Notes under the pieces: model-generated | The model's input: the letters and a program-made list of their open reading frames with translations, nothing else | The model's database searches: none | What the model was told of the DNA's origin: nothing | Position numbers and translations under genes: made by a program | Assembly (NCBI RefSeq): GCF_003477705.1 | Contig: NZ_QUDV01000005.1 | Coordinates: 136,227 to 200,226 of the forward strand | From: Dorea sp. AF36-15AT | Lineage (GTDB): Bacteria > Bacillota > Clostridia > Lachnospirales > Lachnospiraceae | Length of the DNA stretch: 64,000 nucleotides | Direction: 5' to 3' | Shown: piece after piece, positions 38,772 through 48,058 of the stretch | Layout of the letters: each line of letters starts with the position of its first letter | Position numbering within the stretch: position 1 is the first letter of the stretch

Positions 38772-40538
38772 ATGAAGCAGATAATAGAGCTCATTGAATT
38801 GGAAATTGCGAAAGCATTTGAACAGGCTGGATATGGAAAAGAACTTGCAAAAGTTACCATTTCTAACCGTCCGGATCTGTGTGAATATCAGTGCAACGGC
38901 GCTATGGCGGGAGCCAAGACTTATCATAAAGCACCAATCATGATTGCAGAAGATGTGGTAGCACATCTTCAGGGCAGTGACTGCTTTGCAAAAGCAGAGG
39001 CAGTTAAGCCGGGATTCATCAATCTGAATCTTAAGGAAGAATTTGTGGCCGATTACGTGAATCAGATGGCTGAGGATGATGATCTTGGACTGGAACAGGC
39101 AGAGAATCCGGAGATGATCGTGATCGATTATGGCGGACCTAATGTAGCGAAGCCACTTCACGTAGGACATCTGCGTTCAGCAGTTATCGGTGAAAGTGTA
39201 AAGCGTATGTTTCGTAAGATGGGACATAAGGTGCTTGGCGATATTCATCTGGGTGACTGGGGATATCAGATGGGTCTGATCATTACTGAGCTTAAAAAGC
39301 GCAAACCTGAGCTGCCGTATTATGATGAGTCTTATACAGGAGATTATCCGGAAGAAGCACCATTTACCATCAGTGAGCTGGAAGAGATCTATCCGACAGC
39401 CAGCGGATATGCAAAAGAACATGAAGATTACCGTGAAGAAGCGCTTCATGCGACCTATCTGCTTCAGAATGGACATAGAGGATATCGTGCACTCTGGAAT
39501 CATATTGTTAATATTTCCGTTGCCGATATTAAGAAGAATTATCAGAGACTGAATGTAGAGTTTGATCTCTGGAAAGGTGAGTCTGATGCGCAGAAGTATA
39601 TTCCGGATATGTTGGAGCAGTTCAAGAAAGATGGATTCGCACGCTTAGATGATGGAGCCCTGGTTATTGATGTCAAAGAAGAGACTGATACCAAAGAGAT
39701 TCCACCATGTCTGATCCAGAAATCGGACGGAGCATCACTGTACGGAACAACAGACCTTGCAACTTTGATCCAGAGAGAAGAAGATTACAAGCCGAACCGC
39801 GTAGTCTATCTTGCTGATAAGCGTCAGGAGATGCATTTTACACAGGTATTCCGTGCCGCTAAGAAGACTGGTATTGTTCCAGCTTCAACAGAGCTTAAGT
39901 TTATCGGATTTGGTACGATGAACGGTAAAGACGGTAAGCCGTTTAAGACCAGAGAAGGTGGAGTTATGCGTCTGGAGAATCTGATTGCAGAGATTAATCA
40001 GAAAATGTATCAGAAGATCACAGATAACCGCACCATCGAGGGAGCGGAAGCTGAAGAAGCAGCACAGAAAGTGGGACTTGCTGCGCTGAAGTATGGTGAT
40101 CTGTCTAACCAGGCCGGCAAGGATTATGTGTTTGATATCGACAGATTTACTTCGTTTGAAGGAAATACAGGACCGTATATTCTGTATACCATCGTTCGTA
40201 TTAAATCAATTCTGAACAAATATAAAGAAAATGGTGGTGTGACGGAAGATATTCATTGCAATATTCCATCAGCAGACTGTGAAAAAGCACTTATGCTGGA
40301 AGTTGGCAAATATAATGCAGTGATGAAGACAGCCGCTATGGAGACTGCTCCGCACAAGATTTGTGCATACATTTATGATCTGGCCAATGTATTTAACCGT
40401 TTCTATCATGAGACCAAGATTCTTGCGGAAGAGGATGAGGCTAAGAAAGCAGGTTATATTGCACTGTTAACACTTACAAAGGAAGTGCTGGAGTCTTGTA
40501 TTGATGTGCTGGGATTTGAAGCACCGGAGCGTATGTAA
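38772..40538 (+). CDS. argS: Arginyl-tRNA synthetase
   Basis: A 588-residue class I synthetase. The N-terminal Arg-tRNA domain leads to VIDYGGPNVAKPLHVGHLRSA (near residue 118-138), whose HVGH is the HIGH signature. The GVMRLENLI segment near 397 stands where the KMSKS loop lies, a common variation in this enzyme. The C-terminal anticodon-binding domain ends with GFEAPERM. It charges tRNA-Arg. GGAGGAAAAGG precedes the ATG. Its tRNA-Arg(CCG) substrate gene lies divergently next to it, and the two following genes edit mischarged tRNAs. Confidence 0.96.
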   Translation: MKQIIELIELEIAKAFEQAGYGKELAKVTISNRPDLCEYQCNGAMAGAKTYHKAPIMIAEDVVAHLQGSDCFAKAEAVKPGFINLNLKEEFVADYVNQMAEDDDLGLEQAENPEMIVIDYGGPNVAKPLHVGHLRSAVIGESVKRMFRKMGHKVLGDIHLGDWGYQMGLIITELKKRKPELPYYDESYTGDYPEEAPFTISELEEIYPTASGYAKEHEDYREEALHATYLLQNGHRGYRALWNHIVNISVADIKKNYQRLNVEFDLWKGESDAQKYIPDMLEQFKKDGFARLDDGALVIDVKEETDTKEIPPCLIQKSDGASLYGTTDLATLIQREEDYKPNRVVYLADKRQEMHFTQVFRAAKKTGIVPASTELKFIGFGTMNGKDGKPFKTREGGVMRLENLIAEINQKMYQKITDNRTIEGAEAEEAAQKVGLAALKYGDLSNQAGKDYVFDIDRFTSFEGNTGPYILYTIVRIKSILNKYKENGGVTEDIHCNIPSADCEKALMLEVGKYNAVMKTAAMETAPHKICAYIYDLANVFNRFYHETKILAEEDEAKKAGYIALLTLTKEVLESCIDVLGFEAPERM

Positions 40539-40555
40539 GAAAAAGGTAGGAGAAG

Positions 40556-41707
40556 ATGATGGAAAATACTGTGAAATTGTTTTACGAAGATGCTTTTATG
40601 GCAGAGTTTGATGCAACAGTATTGTCCTGTGAACCATATAAAGACGGATACAAGGCGGTTCTTGACAGAACTGCCTTTTTTCCTGAGGGCGGCGGACAAT
40701 ATGGAGATACCGGATATCTTGATGAGATCCGGGTTACAGATACAAAAGAGAAAGATGGAGTGATATTCCATATAATAGATGCACCAATAGAAGCTGGAAA
40801 AAGTGCACATGGTAAACTGGATTGGGAGAAGCGGTTTGACCGGATGCAGCAGCATAGTGGTGAGCACATTGTGTCAGGAATTGTACATCACAGATTTGGA
40901 TATAACAATGTGGGATTCCATCTGGCGGACGACTACTGTGCGATGGACTTTAATGGACCAATCACAAAAGAACAGCTTCTTGAGATTGAGAATGAAGCCA
41001 ATCAGGCAATATTCCATAATTTTCCGGTAAATGTGCTGTATCCTGCAAAAGAAGAATTGCATGAACTGGATTATCGCAGCAAGATTGAGATTGAGGGACA
41101 GGTGCGCATTATTGAGATCCCGGGTGTGGATCTCTGCGCGTGCTGTGCACCGCATGTGGCATACACTGGACAGATTGGCCTGATCAAGCTGGTCGGCATG
41201 GCAAATTATAAAGGTGGAGAGCGCATTCATATGCTGAGTGGAGCAAGAGCACTTGCAGATTATCAGAGAAAACATCAGTCTGTAAAACAGATCAGTGCAC
41301 TGCTGTGTGAGAAAGAAGAAAAGATAGCAGAAGGCGTGGAACGGCTGAAGACAGAACAGAGTGGTCTGAAACTGGAACTGGCATCTATGCAAAAAGAGCG
41401 GCTTCAGTATAAAGCAGCAGAAGTAGAGGTTGGTGACGGTGCGGTATGCGTTTTTGACGAGAAGCTTGTCGGGGATGACCTGAGAGAGATAGTGAATCTG
41501 TTGCTAGAAAGAGGTGCATCTGTGTGTGGCGCATTTGGTGGAACGGATCAGGATGGCTATCGATATGTAATCGGAAGCAAAACGGAAGATGTGAGACTGC
41601 TCAATCAGAAGTTGAAAGAAAAATTCGGTGCTCGCGGAGGTGGTAAACCGGAAATGGTTCAGGGAAGCCTCACAGGCACCGAAATGGAAATTAAAGCTTT
41701 ATTTTAA
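40556..41707 (+). CDS. Alanyl-tRNA editing protein AlaX (long form)
   Basis: A 383-residue AlaX-L. The N-terminal part corresponds to the AlaRS-like beta barrel, then the editing site with HSGEH (near residue 102) and CCAPH (near 198) that bind zinc, flanked by FNGPITKEQL. A coiled stretch and a DHHA1 domain end it (AFGGTDQDGYRYVIGS and GARGGGKPEMVQGS). AlaX removes serine or glycine from mischarged tRNA-Ala. It lies 17 bases after argS, hence likely one operon. The 3' end overlaps the convergent YbaK-type gene by 17 bases. Confidence 0.92.
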   Translation: MMENTVKLFYEDAFMAEFDATVLSCEPYKDGYKAVLDRTAFFPEGGGQYGDTGYLDEIRVTDTKEKDGVIFHIIDAPIEAGKSAHGKLDWEKRFDRMQQHSGEHIVSGIVHHRFGYNNVGFHLADDYCAMDFNGPITKEQLLEIENEANQAIFHNFPVNVLYPAKEELHELDYRSKIEIEGQVRIIEIPGVDLCACCAPHVAYTGQIGLIKLVGMANYKGGERIHMLSGARALADYQRKHQSVKQISALLCEKEEKIAEGVERLKTEQSGLKLELASMQKERLQYKAAEVEVGDGAVCVFDEKLVGDDLREIVNLLLERGASVCGAFGGTDQDGYRYVIGSKTEDVRLLNQKLKEKFGARGGGKPEMVQGSLTGTEMEIKALF

Positions 41708-42182
41708 TTACATCTACATCAAAATTCCAGAGGAACTTGTCGAGATCTTTAAATGACAGAAATACGGTAGCTGTATTCTCCAAAGGATGGATACCGAGGC
41801 TCTTGCAACGGCTCAGGCTCTTGTCAATGAAGAATTCTACTGCATGATCAGTATCGTTCATCAGTCCAAAAGGAGATACACTGCCCTGTTTTAGTCCGAG
41901 ATATTTTTCCAGACGTTCTTCAGAAGCAAAACTTAAAGTTCCTGCTCCAAGGGTACGACCCAGTGCTTTGAGATCAATCTTAGTCTTTTCATCAGCGGTC
42001 ACTAAGAAGTGGCGCTTGCCTTTGGAATCGCGGAGAAACAGATTCTTACAGAGGGTTCCTTTTTCAGGTAGTCCGAGTCTGTCCATATCCTCCATGGTGT
42101 GAACGGGTTCATGCTCTACGACTTCATATTTAATACCAAGTTTGTCTAATGCGTCATATACGCGTTGCTTTTGATTTTCCAT
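41691..42182 (-). CDS. YbaK/ProX-type aminoacyl-tRNA deacylase
   Basis: A 163-residue protein of the prolyl-tRNA editing (INS/PrdX) family. Seen are HEPVHTMEDM near residue 24, GTLCKNLFLRDSKGK near 41-55 with the key lysine, FLVTADEKTKIDLK near 59 and GSVSPFGLMND near 101-111. PrdX/ProXp-ala members hydrolyse Ala-tRNA-Pro made in error. It faces the AlaX gene, with 17 shared bases at the ends, so two tRNA-proofreading genes meet here. AGGAG lies before the start. Confidence 0.9.
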   Translation of the reverse strand: MENQKQRVYDALDKLGIKYEVVEHEPVHTMEDMDRLGLPEKGTLCKNLFLRDSKGKRHFLVTADEKTKIDLKALGRTLGAGTLSFASEERLEKYLGLKQGSVSPFGLMNDTDHAVEFFIDKSLSRCKSLGIHPLENTATVFLSFKDLDKFLWNFDVDVIKIKL

Positions 42183-42354
42183 AACTGTATACTCCTTTAC
42201 TGCCGTTTTATTTTATTATATTTCAGATGTCAGGGAATGTAAAGCAATGAAGAGTTTATAAATTTTTAATTGCACATTTGTGCTATGCGAAGTAGAATAA
42301 GAAGAGTTTGATAAAGATGTTTATAAAAGAACAGCTTAGAAAGAGAGATACATT

Positions 42355-43287
42355 ATGGATAATCAGAATAATCAACAGAGACCGGGGCATATGCCACGCC
42401 TCAGTTATGGCCAGAGGTTCTGGCGCATATGGGGCCCTTTCATTATAGAATGGGGCATTCAGATTGCTGTTAGTATGGCGGCGGCAGTGGTAGTGATGTA
42501 CCAGTATATGAATGCACATACGAAGGAAGTGGTGGCAGCATATGAGAATCAGGCAGCTATGATGCAGTTTGCTACGAAATTAATGAATATGATGCAGAAA
42601 TACACAACCATCATTAGTGGTGTAACAGCATTGGTTGTAATACCGGTGATGCTGTTTCTGTATCATCGTGACAGAAACCGTGAAAAATACTATGGAGTTG
42701 CAACGAATAAGAAAGCACCGCTTTGGAAATACGTGCTGGTAGTAGTATTTGCAGGAGGCGCAAGCCTTGCGCTGAATAATTTGATTTTGATCGGTAATCT
42801 GAGTGCATTGAGTGCTACGTATGAGACTACAGCTACATCAATGTACAGTGCGCCGTTTGCAGTACAGATTGTATGCCTTGCAATTTTATCACCGATTGCT
42901 GAAGAGTTGGTGTTTCGTGGCCTGATGTTCCGAAGAATGCGGGAAGATACTGGTGCGAAGCTAGCAATCATCTATACATCAGTAGTATTTGGCATTTTTC
43001 ACGGCAATTTTGTACAGATGTTATATGGATTCCTGATGGGACTGATGTTTGCATGGCTATGTGAAAAATACGGTTCCGTGCTTGCGCCGATTGTTGCCCA
43101 TGTTACGGCGAATCTGCTTGCACTTTTTGCCACGAAGTATCAGGTATTTGACCGCATGATGGCAGATATTCGTGTGATCGGTATGGTTACGGTAGGAGCG
43201 GCAACAATTGCGGCAATTATTTATTTGCAGATCAAGCAGATTGATGAAAAACCGACGGGATATAGTGAGAACAAAGAAATATCTTAA
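42355..43287 (+). CDS. CPBP family intramembrane metalloprotease
   Basis: A 310-residue membrane protein with about eight helices. The CPBP (CAAX protease/bacteriocin processing) motifs are EELVFRG near residue 183 (EExxxR) and FGIFHGN near 210 (FxxxH), plus a later histidine in IVAHVTANL. The glutamates and histidines sit within membrane helices. Members process prenylated proteins or peptide immunity substrates; the substrate here is unknown. It stands before the NlpC/P60 hydrolase gene but the latter has its own promoter. Confidence 0.88.
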   Translation: MDNQNNQQRPGHMPRLSYGQRFWRIWGPFIIEWGIQIAVSMAAAVVVMYQYMNAHTKEVVAAYENQAAMMQFATKLMNMMQKYTTIISGVTALVVIPVMLFLYHRDRNREKYYGVATNKKAPLWKYVLVVVFAGGASLALNNLILIGNLSALSATYETTATSMYSAPFAVQIVCLAILSPIAEELVFRGLMFRRMREDTGAKLAIIYTSVVFGIFHGNFVQMLYGFLMGLMFAWLCEKYGSVLAPIVAHVTANLLALFATKYQVFDRMMADIRVIGMVTVGAATIAAIIYLQIKQIDEKPTGYSENKEIS

Positions 43288-43293
43288 TAAAAA

Positions 43294-43356
43294 TGTTACA
43301 AAAGTATTACAAAACACGAAATATACATTGAAATGACCTGCAAAATGTAGTATGCT
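43294..43356 (+). promoter_or_regulatory. Promoter of the NlpC/P60 gene with a WalR-box-like site
   Basis: TTGAAA (43328-43333) and TATGCT (43351-43356) with 17 bases between form the promoter. TGTTAC-N5-TATTAC at 43294-43310 differs at one place from the WalR direct repeat TGTWAH-N5-TGTWAH and sits just upstream, where an activator would. WalR controls cell wall hydrolases in Firmicutes; binding here is inference. Confidence 0.5.
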
Positions 43357-43410
43357 ATAAAAGTATAGTAGGGGTAATTTAAGTATAAGAACAGAATAAG
43401 AGGGATAGAT

Positions 43411-44586
43411 ATGAAGAATAGAATTGTACAGGCGTTGTTAACCGCGTTGTTGATCAGTTCCATGATCGTGTCACCTGTTTTTGCTACTACATTGGAAGAT
43501 ATGCAAAAGAACAAAGATCAGGCAGAGACGGAAGCTGGTTCTCTTCAGGAACAGTTGACACAGACTCTGGATAAGATTGATACACTTGAAGCTGATCTGG
43601 ATAAGAAGCAGGAAGAGGTTGAAAAGGCGGGAGATGATTTAGAGGAAGCTGCTGCAAAGCAGACTGAGCAGTATGAGTCAATGAAGCTTCGTATTAAGTA
43701 TATGTACGAAGAGGGGAATAGCAGTCTGCTTGAGACATTATTTTCATCCACCAGTTTTACAGATCTTTTGAATAAAGCAGAATATGTGGCAGAAGTACAT
43801 TCCTATGACAGGGATAAGCTCAGTGAATACGAGGCAACCACCAAGCAGGTCGAGACGATGAAGAATGATCTGCAGGATGAATATGAGCAGATGCAGACGA
43901 TGCAGACTGAGTTGGAGGGCGAGAAAGCCTCTCTTACAGCTACACTGGAAGATAAGCAGTCTGAGATCGCACAGTTGGATCAGAGTATTCAGGATGCGAT
44001 AGCTGCAAGACAGGAAGCTGAGCGGAAAGCGCAGGAAGAAGCTGCGCAGGCAGCAGCGGCTGCTCCGAATACACAGACGAATACGACTCAGAATAATACA
44101 CAGCAGAGTAATAATAATTCGAACAGCAATAGTAATTCAGGTAATTCGAATTCGAATTCCAATAATAATTCCGGCAACAGTGGAAATAATAGTTCCAACA
44201 ATTCATCGTCTAATAACAGCAGTTATGTGCCGCCACAGGGAAGAGACGGAGCAGCAGTAGTGGCGTATGCAAGGCAGTTTATCGGTAATCCGTATGTATA
44301 CGGTGGTAACAGCCTGACGAATGGAATTGACTGTTCCGGATTCACTCAGCAGATCTATGCAGCATTTGGAGTATCACTTCCAAGAGTAGATTCCGAACAG
44401 GCATTGTGTGGTGTAGAGATTCCGTTATCGCAGGCAAAGGCGGGAGACCTTCTGTGTTATTACGGTCATGTTGGTATATATAACGGATCAGGCGGTATTA
44501 TCCATGCCTCTTCACCAGGTGTAGGTATTGTAGAATTTTCTAACTGCCAGTATCGTACGTTGAGGTGTGTTCGAAGAGTGCTGTAA
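43411..44586 (+). CDS. Secreted NlpC/P60 peptidoglycan endopeptidase with coiled coil
   Basis: A 391-residue exported protein. A signal peptide (residues 1-25, ending VFA) is followed by a long coiled coil (about 28-215) like that of the PcsB/CwlO regulators. Then comes a low-complexity Asn/Ser/Gln linker (about 220-270), and a C-terminal NlpC/P60 domain from about 282. Catalytic residues are seen in GIDCSGFTQQIY (cysteine), YGHVGIYNG (histidine) and HASSPG. The layout matches hydrolases that are switched on at the division site through the coiled coil by FtsEX. It would cut gamma-D-Glu to diamino acid bonds. A WalR-like box precedes the gene. Confidence 0.92.
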   Translation: MKNRIVQALLTALLISSMIVSPVFATTLEDMQKNKDQAETEAGSLQEQLTQTLDKIDTLEADLDKKQEEVEKAGDDLEEAAAKQTEQYESMKLRIKYMYEEGNSSLLETLFSSTSFTDLLNKAEYVAEVHSYDRDKLSEYEATTKQVETMKNDLQDEYEQMQTMQTELEGEKASLTATLEDKQSEIAQLDQSIQDAIAARQEAERKAQEEAAQAAAAAPNTQTNTTQNNTQQSNNNSNSNSNSGNSNSNSNNNSGNSGNNSSNNSSSNNSSYVPPQGRDGAAVVAYARQFIGNPYVYGGNSLTNGIDCSGFTQQIYAAFGVSLPRVDSEQALCGVEIPLSQAKAGDLLCYYGHVGIYNGSGGIIHASSPGVGIVEFSNCQYRTLRCVRRVL

Positions 44587-44638
44587 GACAGATATAGGAA
44601 TAGTGAAAATTAACAAATGCAGAATGTTGCATAAAAGT

Positions 44639-44678
44639 TGCGTAAATGCAGGAAATACCTTGCATTTACGCATTTTTT
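44639..44678 (+). terminator. Rho-independent terminator before rpsB
   Basis: TGCGTAAATGCA (44639-44650) pairs perfectly with TGCATTTACGCA (44661-44672), followed by six T residues. Confidence 0.9.
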
Positions 44679-44808
44679 ATGATAAAATTCAAAGGTCGCA
44701 AAAAAACACGCGCAACGATACCTGTGAAGGTGCCTAAGTTTTCGAAAAAAACCGGTTTCATAGGACATGAGAGGCGCGGAAGTAAAAAACCAAATGGAGG
44801 AAAGAAAC

Positions 44809-45543
44809 ATGAGCGTTATTTCAATGAAGCAACTTTTAGAAGCAGGTGTTCATTTCGGACATCAGACAAGAAGATGGAATCCTAAAATGGCTCCGTATAT
44901 CTACACAGAGCGTAACGGTATCTACATCATCGACCTGCAGAAATCAGTAGGAATGGTTGACGATGCATACAAAGCAGTAGCTGATATCGCAGCAGAGGGT
45001 GGAAACATTCTTTTTGTAGGAACTAAGAAACAGGCTCAGGATGCTATCAAAGTAGAAGCTGAACGTTGCGGAATGTTTTATGTAAATGAGAGATGGCTTG
45101 GAGGTATGCTTACAAACTTCAAGACAATCAAGAGCAGAATCGCACGCCTGAAAGATATCGAGAGAATGTCTGAAGACGGAACATTCGATGTACTGCCTAA
45201 GAAAGAAGTTATCCAGCTTAAGAAAGAGTGGGAGAAACTTGAGAAGAACCTTGGCGGTATCAAAGATATGAAGAAGCTCCCAGATGCTATCTTTATCGTA
45301 GATCCTAAGAAAGAAAGAATCTGTGTTCAGGAAGCACACACACTTGGTATTCCGCTTATCGGAATCGCAGATACTAACTGTGATCCGGAAGAACTGGACT
45401 ATGTAATTCCTGGAAACGATGACGCTATCCGTGCTGTAAAACTGATTGTTTCTAAGATGGCAGATGCTGTTATTGAAGCAAGACAGGGTGAAGCAGGATA
45501 CGAAGAGAACGTAGAAGAAGCTGCAGAGGCAGTTGAAGAGTAA
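44809..45543 (+). CDS. rpsB: 30S ribosomal protein S2
   Basis: A 244-residue ribosomal protein S2. The N-terminal [20 protein letters not shown] and [11 protein letters not shown] near residue 87, and [12 protein letters not shown] near 155, are diagnostic. ATG 44809 follows ATGGAGGAAAG at the right distance; an in-frame ATG at 44767 would add residues foreign to S2. About 130 untranslated bases lie between the previous terminator and the start; S2 operons are often regulated there, but I see no known motif. tsf follows 30 bases downstream. Confidence 0.97.
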   Translation: MSVISMKQLLEAGVHFGHQTRRWNPKMAPYIYTERNGIYIIDLQKSVGMVDDAYKAVADIAAEGGNILFVGTKKQAQDAIKVEAERCGMFYVNERWLGGMLTNFKTIKSRIARLKDIERMSEDGTFDVLPKKEVIQLKKEWEKLEKNLGGIKDMKKLPDAIFIVDPKKERICVQEAHTLGIPLIGIADTNCDPEELDYVIPGNDDAIRAVKLIVSKMADAVIEARQGEAGYEENVEEAAEAVEE

Positions 45544-45573
45544 TAAGTATCAAGCGACAGGAGGAAATGAAAG

Positions 45574-46500
45574 ATGGCAATCACAGCTAGTATGGTAAAA
45601 GAGTTAAGAGAACTGACCGGTGCCGGAATGATGGACTGTAAGAAGGCTCTGAACGAGACAAACGGTAACATGGAAGAAGCAATCGAGTTTCTGAGAAAGA
45701 ACGGAGAAGCTAAGGCTGTTAAAAAAGCTGGACGTATCGCAGCAGAAGGTATTGTTATGGCTGAAGTTCGTGATGACAAGACAGCAGCAATCGTTGAAGT
45801 TAACTCTGAGACAGACTTCGTAGCAAAGAATGCTGAGTTCCAGGGATTTGTTAAGGCTGTTGTTAATCAGGCAATCGGTTCTGATTCTAAAGATATGGAT
45901 TCATTCATGGCTGAGGCTTGGAATGAGGATGCATCTAAGACAGTTAAAGATGCTCTGACAGAGAAGATCGCTGTAATCGGTGAGAACCTTAACATCAGAA
46001 GATTCGAGAAGCTTGAGTCTGACGGATGTATCGTTGCTTATATTCACGGTGGCGGACGTATCGGTGTTCTCGTAGAGGCTGATACAGATGTTGTCAACGA
46101 TGAGATTAAGACATGCCTGAAGAACGTAGCTATGCAGGTTGCAGCTATGTCTCCGAAGTATGTATCTCGTGATGAAGTATCTCAGGAGTTCCTTGACAAA
46201 GAGAAAGAGATTCTTCTTGCTCAGGCTAAGAACGATCCTAAGAATGCTAACAAGCCAGATAACATCATCGAGAAGATGCTGATCGGACGTCTTAATAAAG
46301 AGATGAAAGAGATTTGTCTGCTGGATCAGGTATACGTTCAGGACGGAGATCTTACAGTTGCTAAGTATGTAGAGAAAGTTGCAAAAGAGACAGGTGCTAA
46401 CCTGACAGTTAAGAAGTTCGTTCGTTTCGAGACAGGTGAAGGTCTTGAGAAGAAGAACGAAGACTTCGCAGCTGAAGTTGCAGCTCAGATGAACGCATAA
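45574..46500 (+). CDS. tsf: Elongation factor Ts
   Basis: A 308-residue EF-Ts. The UBA-like start VKELRELTGAGMMDCKKAL and the core SETDFVAKNAEFQGF near residue 74 are characteristic, then IHGGGRIGVLVE near 150. It exchanges GDP for GTP on EF-Tu. The gene ends the rpsB-tsf operon, with a good terminator. The mobile element begins just behind that terminator. Confidence 0.97.
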   Translation: MAITASMVKELRELTGAGMMDCKKALNETNGNMEEAIEFLRKNGEAKAVKKAGRIAAEGIVMAEVRDDKTAAIVEVNSETDFVAKNAEFQGFVKAVVNQAIGSDSKDMDSFMAEAWNEDASKTVKDALTEKIAVIGENLNIRRFEKLESDGCIVAYIHGGGRIGVLVEADTDVVNDEIKTCLKNVAMQVAAMSPKYVSRDEVSQEFLDKEKEILLAQAKNDPKNANKPDNIIEKMLIGRLNKEMKEICLLDQVYVQDGDLTVAKYVEKVAKETGANLTVKKFVRFETGEGLEKKNEDFAAEVAAQMNA

Positions 46501-46552
46501 TCTTACAGTTCACATAAGAATTTGAACCGTATTATTATCATGTAAATCAACG

Positions 46553-46599
46553 AAAAACCTTGAATTTCCTATGAAAATGGGATGATTCAAGGTTTTTTT
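46553..46599 (+). terminator. Rho-independent terminator after tsf
   Basis: AAAAACCTTGAAT (46553-46565) pairs with ATTCAAGGTTTTT (46585-46597) and a T-run follows. It marks the last chromosomal backbone feature before the integrated element. Confidence 0.88.
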
Positions 46600-46604
46600 G
46601 CGTG

Positions 46605-46772
46605 TTGGGGAATAAATTTTGACTTATCGTAAATTATCGCTATTTATGCATGGAATTGGGTAAAAGTTGGGGAGTGAGTTGGGGACTTTCAATTCCCCAA
46701 CTGGCGTGTGAAACTTCGCCTCATTCTTCTGAAATAAGTAGGCGGAGATTGCCTGTTTTATTTTGTTGGGGA
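46605..46772. repeat. Five TTGGGGA repeats, possible integrase arm sites
   Basis: TTGGGGA occurs at 46605-46611, 46667-46673, 46679-46685 and 46766-46772 and inverted at 46694-46700. The middle two form, with the inverted one, a palindrome AGTTGGGGA/TCCCCAACT. Short direct repeats at element ends are typical arm-type sites of tyrosine integrases. The rest of 46,600-46,933 holds no gene I can support; an AT-rich promoter for the next gene must lie near 46,870-46,915. Confidence 0.5.
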
Positions 46773-46933
46773 GTAGTGTAACTTCCTAATTTGCGGTGTG
46801 TGGTAGTGTGAGAACTCTCAACTTTTTGTAAGTCTACAGTGGTATGTAATAAATTCGTTGGATTCATGGAAAATGAGTAGTATATATGATAAGATAAAAA
46901 TATAAAACATATATAATTGTAGGAGTGAAACAT

Positions 46934-48058
46934 ATGAAAAATGGAAAAGATAGTCAGAAAAAACCTACAAATAACACTGCTCTGATAAAAAATGATATTA
47001 CAGTAGATACCGGTTCAGGAAGCATGTCCTATAATCGCCTTGAAATGCAAGTAAGTCAGACACTTCATATGGCAATTGAGTTTTTTGATAATTTAGATTA
47101 CCTTTTAGTTTTGGATTATTATGATGATATAACATTGTTTGAGAACGAAAGTAATCCTGAAATAGTAAGTTATTATCAAATGAAAACGAATGAAGAATCC
47201 ATTAGTATCAGTACGGCAATTAGAGAGGATTGGCTGACAAAATTATATGCACAATTGGAGAGACCGGAATGGATTGTAAAAGAATTGGGATTGATCACAA
47301 ATTGTCCATTAAAAGTATCGGTCTCAATGAAAGGAGAAAATGGAAAAAACAAGAGAGAGACAAAATCATATACAGCAGAAAAAACGGCTTTTAATCAATT
47401 TAATCCGATTACAATAGAAGAAATAAAAAAAGATATTGCAAATAAAAAGGGAATTAGGAAAGAAGATATAGATTTATCGAAGTTTGTTCATATGAGAACA
47501 ATTTTATCTATACCTAGCCATAAAGAAATCGTTGAACAAGAAATGGGAACTTTTTTACATAAGAAATATCCTAAAATTACAATGGATTCTGTGAAAACGA
47601 TATTTAATACAATGATAGATCTTTTAACTAGAAGACAACAATACGAGTTGTTGCCTGAACAAGCTGAATATAATGATGTACGATGTAAAAAAGGAATTTC
47701 TAAAAATGATTTTGCGAGAGTAATTGATGAAGCAATGATTATTTCTATTCCACCGTTTGATGAAGTACAGCAGATAGTAGGATTAAACGATGAGGAAAAA
47801 TATAAGGCATCATACGAATATACTAGAATTATGACTGATTCACAAGGAAGGTCAGAATCATTTAAAAGTATTTTTCTAAAAGTTCGTACATTAGTTGAAG
47901 AAAATGAAATAGAGTCAGGAATGACTGCTTGGGAATATACAGGAGAGATATGTGATAAATTGTATATAGAAAATCCAAAAGTTAAAATTATCTACAATCA
48001 ATTTTATATAAGAATATTAATTATATGTATTGTGATAAATGAAATGAGGAAATTGTAA
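46934..48058 (+). CDS. DUF4297 (Cap4-like) nuclease family protein, predicted defence effector
   Basis: A 374-residue protein. The N-terminal segment resembles the DUF4297/Cap4 restriction-like nuclease domain: helix SYNRLEMQVSQTLHMAIEFF, strand LLVLDYYDDITLF with D61, D64 and D65, and YYQMKT with the Q-x-K pair (Q82, K84) of a PD-(D/E)xK site. The rest is helical, as usual for this family (region with SIPSHKEIVEQEMGTFL near residue 195). Such nucleases degrade DNA when a partner protein senses infection. ATG 46934 follows AGGAG by eight bases. The stop overlaps the ATG of the SMC-like gene. Base composition is visibly AT-richer than the neighbours, a sign of recent transfer. Confidence 0.72.
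   Translation: MKNGKDSQKKPTNNTALIKNDITVDTGSGSMSYNRLEMQVSQTLHMAIEFFDNLDYLLVLDYYDDITLFENESNPEIVSYYQMKTNEESISISTAIREDWLTKLYAQLERPEWIVKELGLITNCPLKVSVSMKGENGKNKRETKSYTAEKTAFNQFNPITIEEIKKDIANKKGIRKEDIDLSKFVHMRTILSIPSHKEIVEQEMGTFLHKKYPKITMDSVKTIFNTMIDLLTRRQQYELLPEQAEYNDVRCKKGISKNDFARVIDEAMIISIPPFDEVQQIVGLNDEEKYKASYEYTRIMTDSQGRSESFKSIFLKVRTLVEENEIESGMTAWEYTGEICDKLYIENPKVKIIYNQFYIRILIICIVINEMRKL

Noticed and set aside
44070..44225. AAT/AGC-rich short repeats, looked at as a possible CRISPR or microsatellite array
   Set aside because: They encode the Asn/Ser linker of the NlpC/P60 protein in frame; there are no regular spacers.
44679..44808. rpsB leader as a known S2-binding RNA motif
   Set aside because: I could not match any described ribosomal-protein leader; only short pairings are seen.
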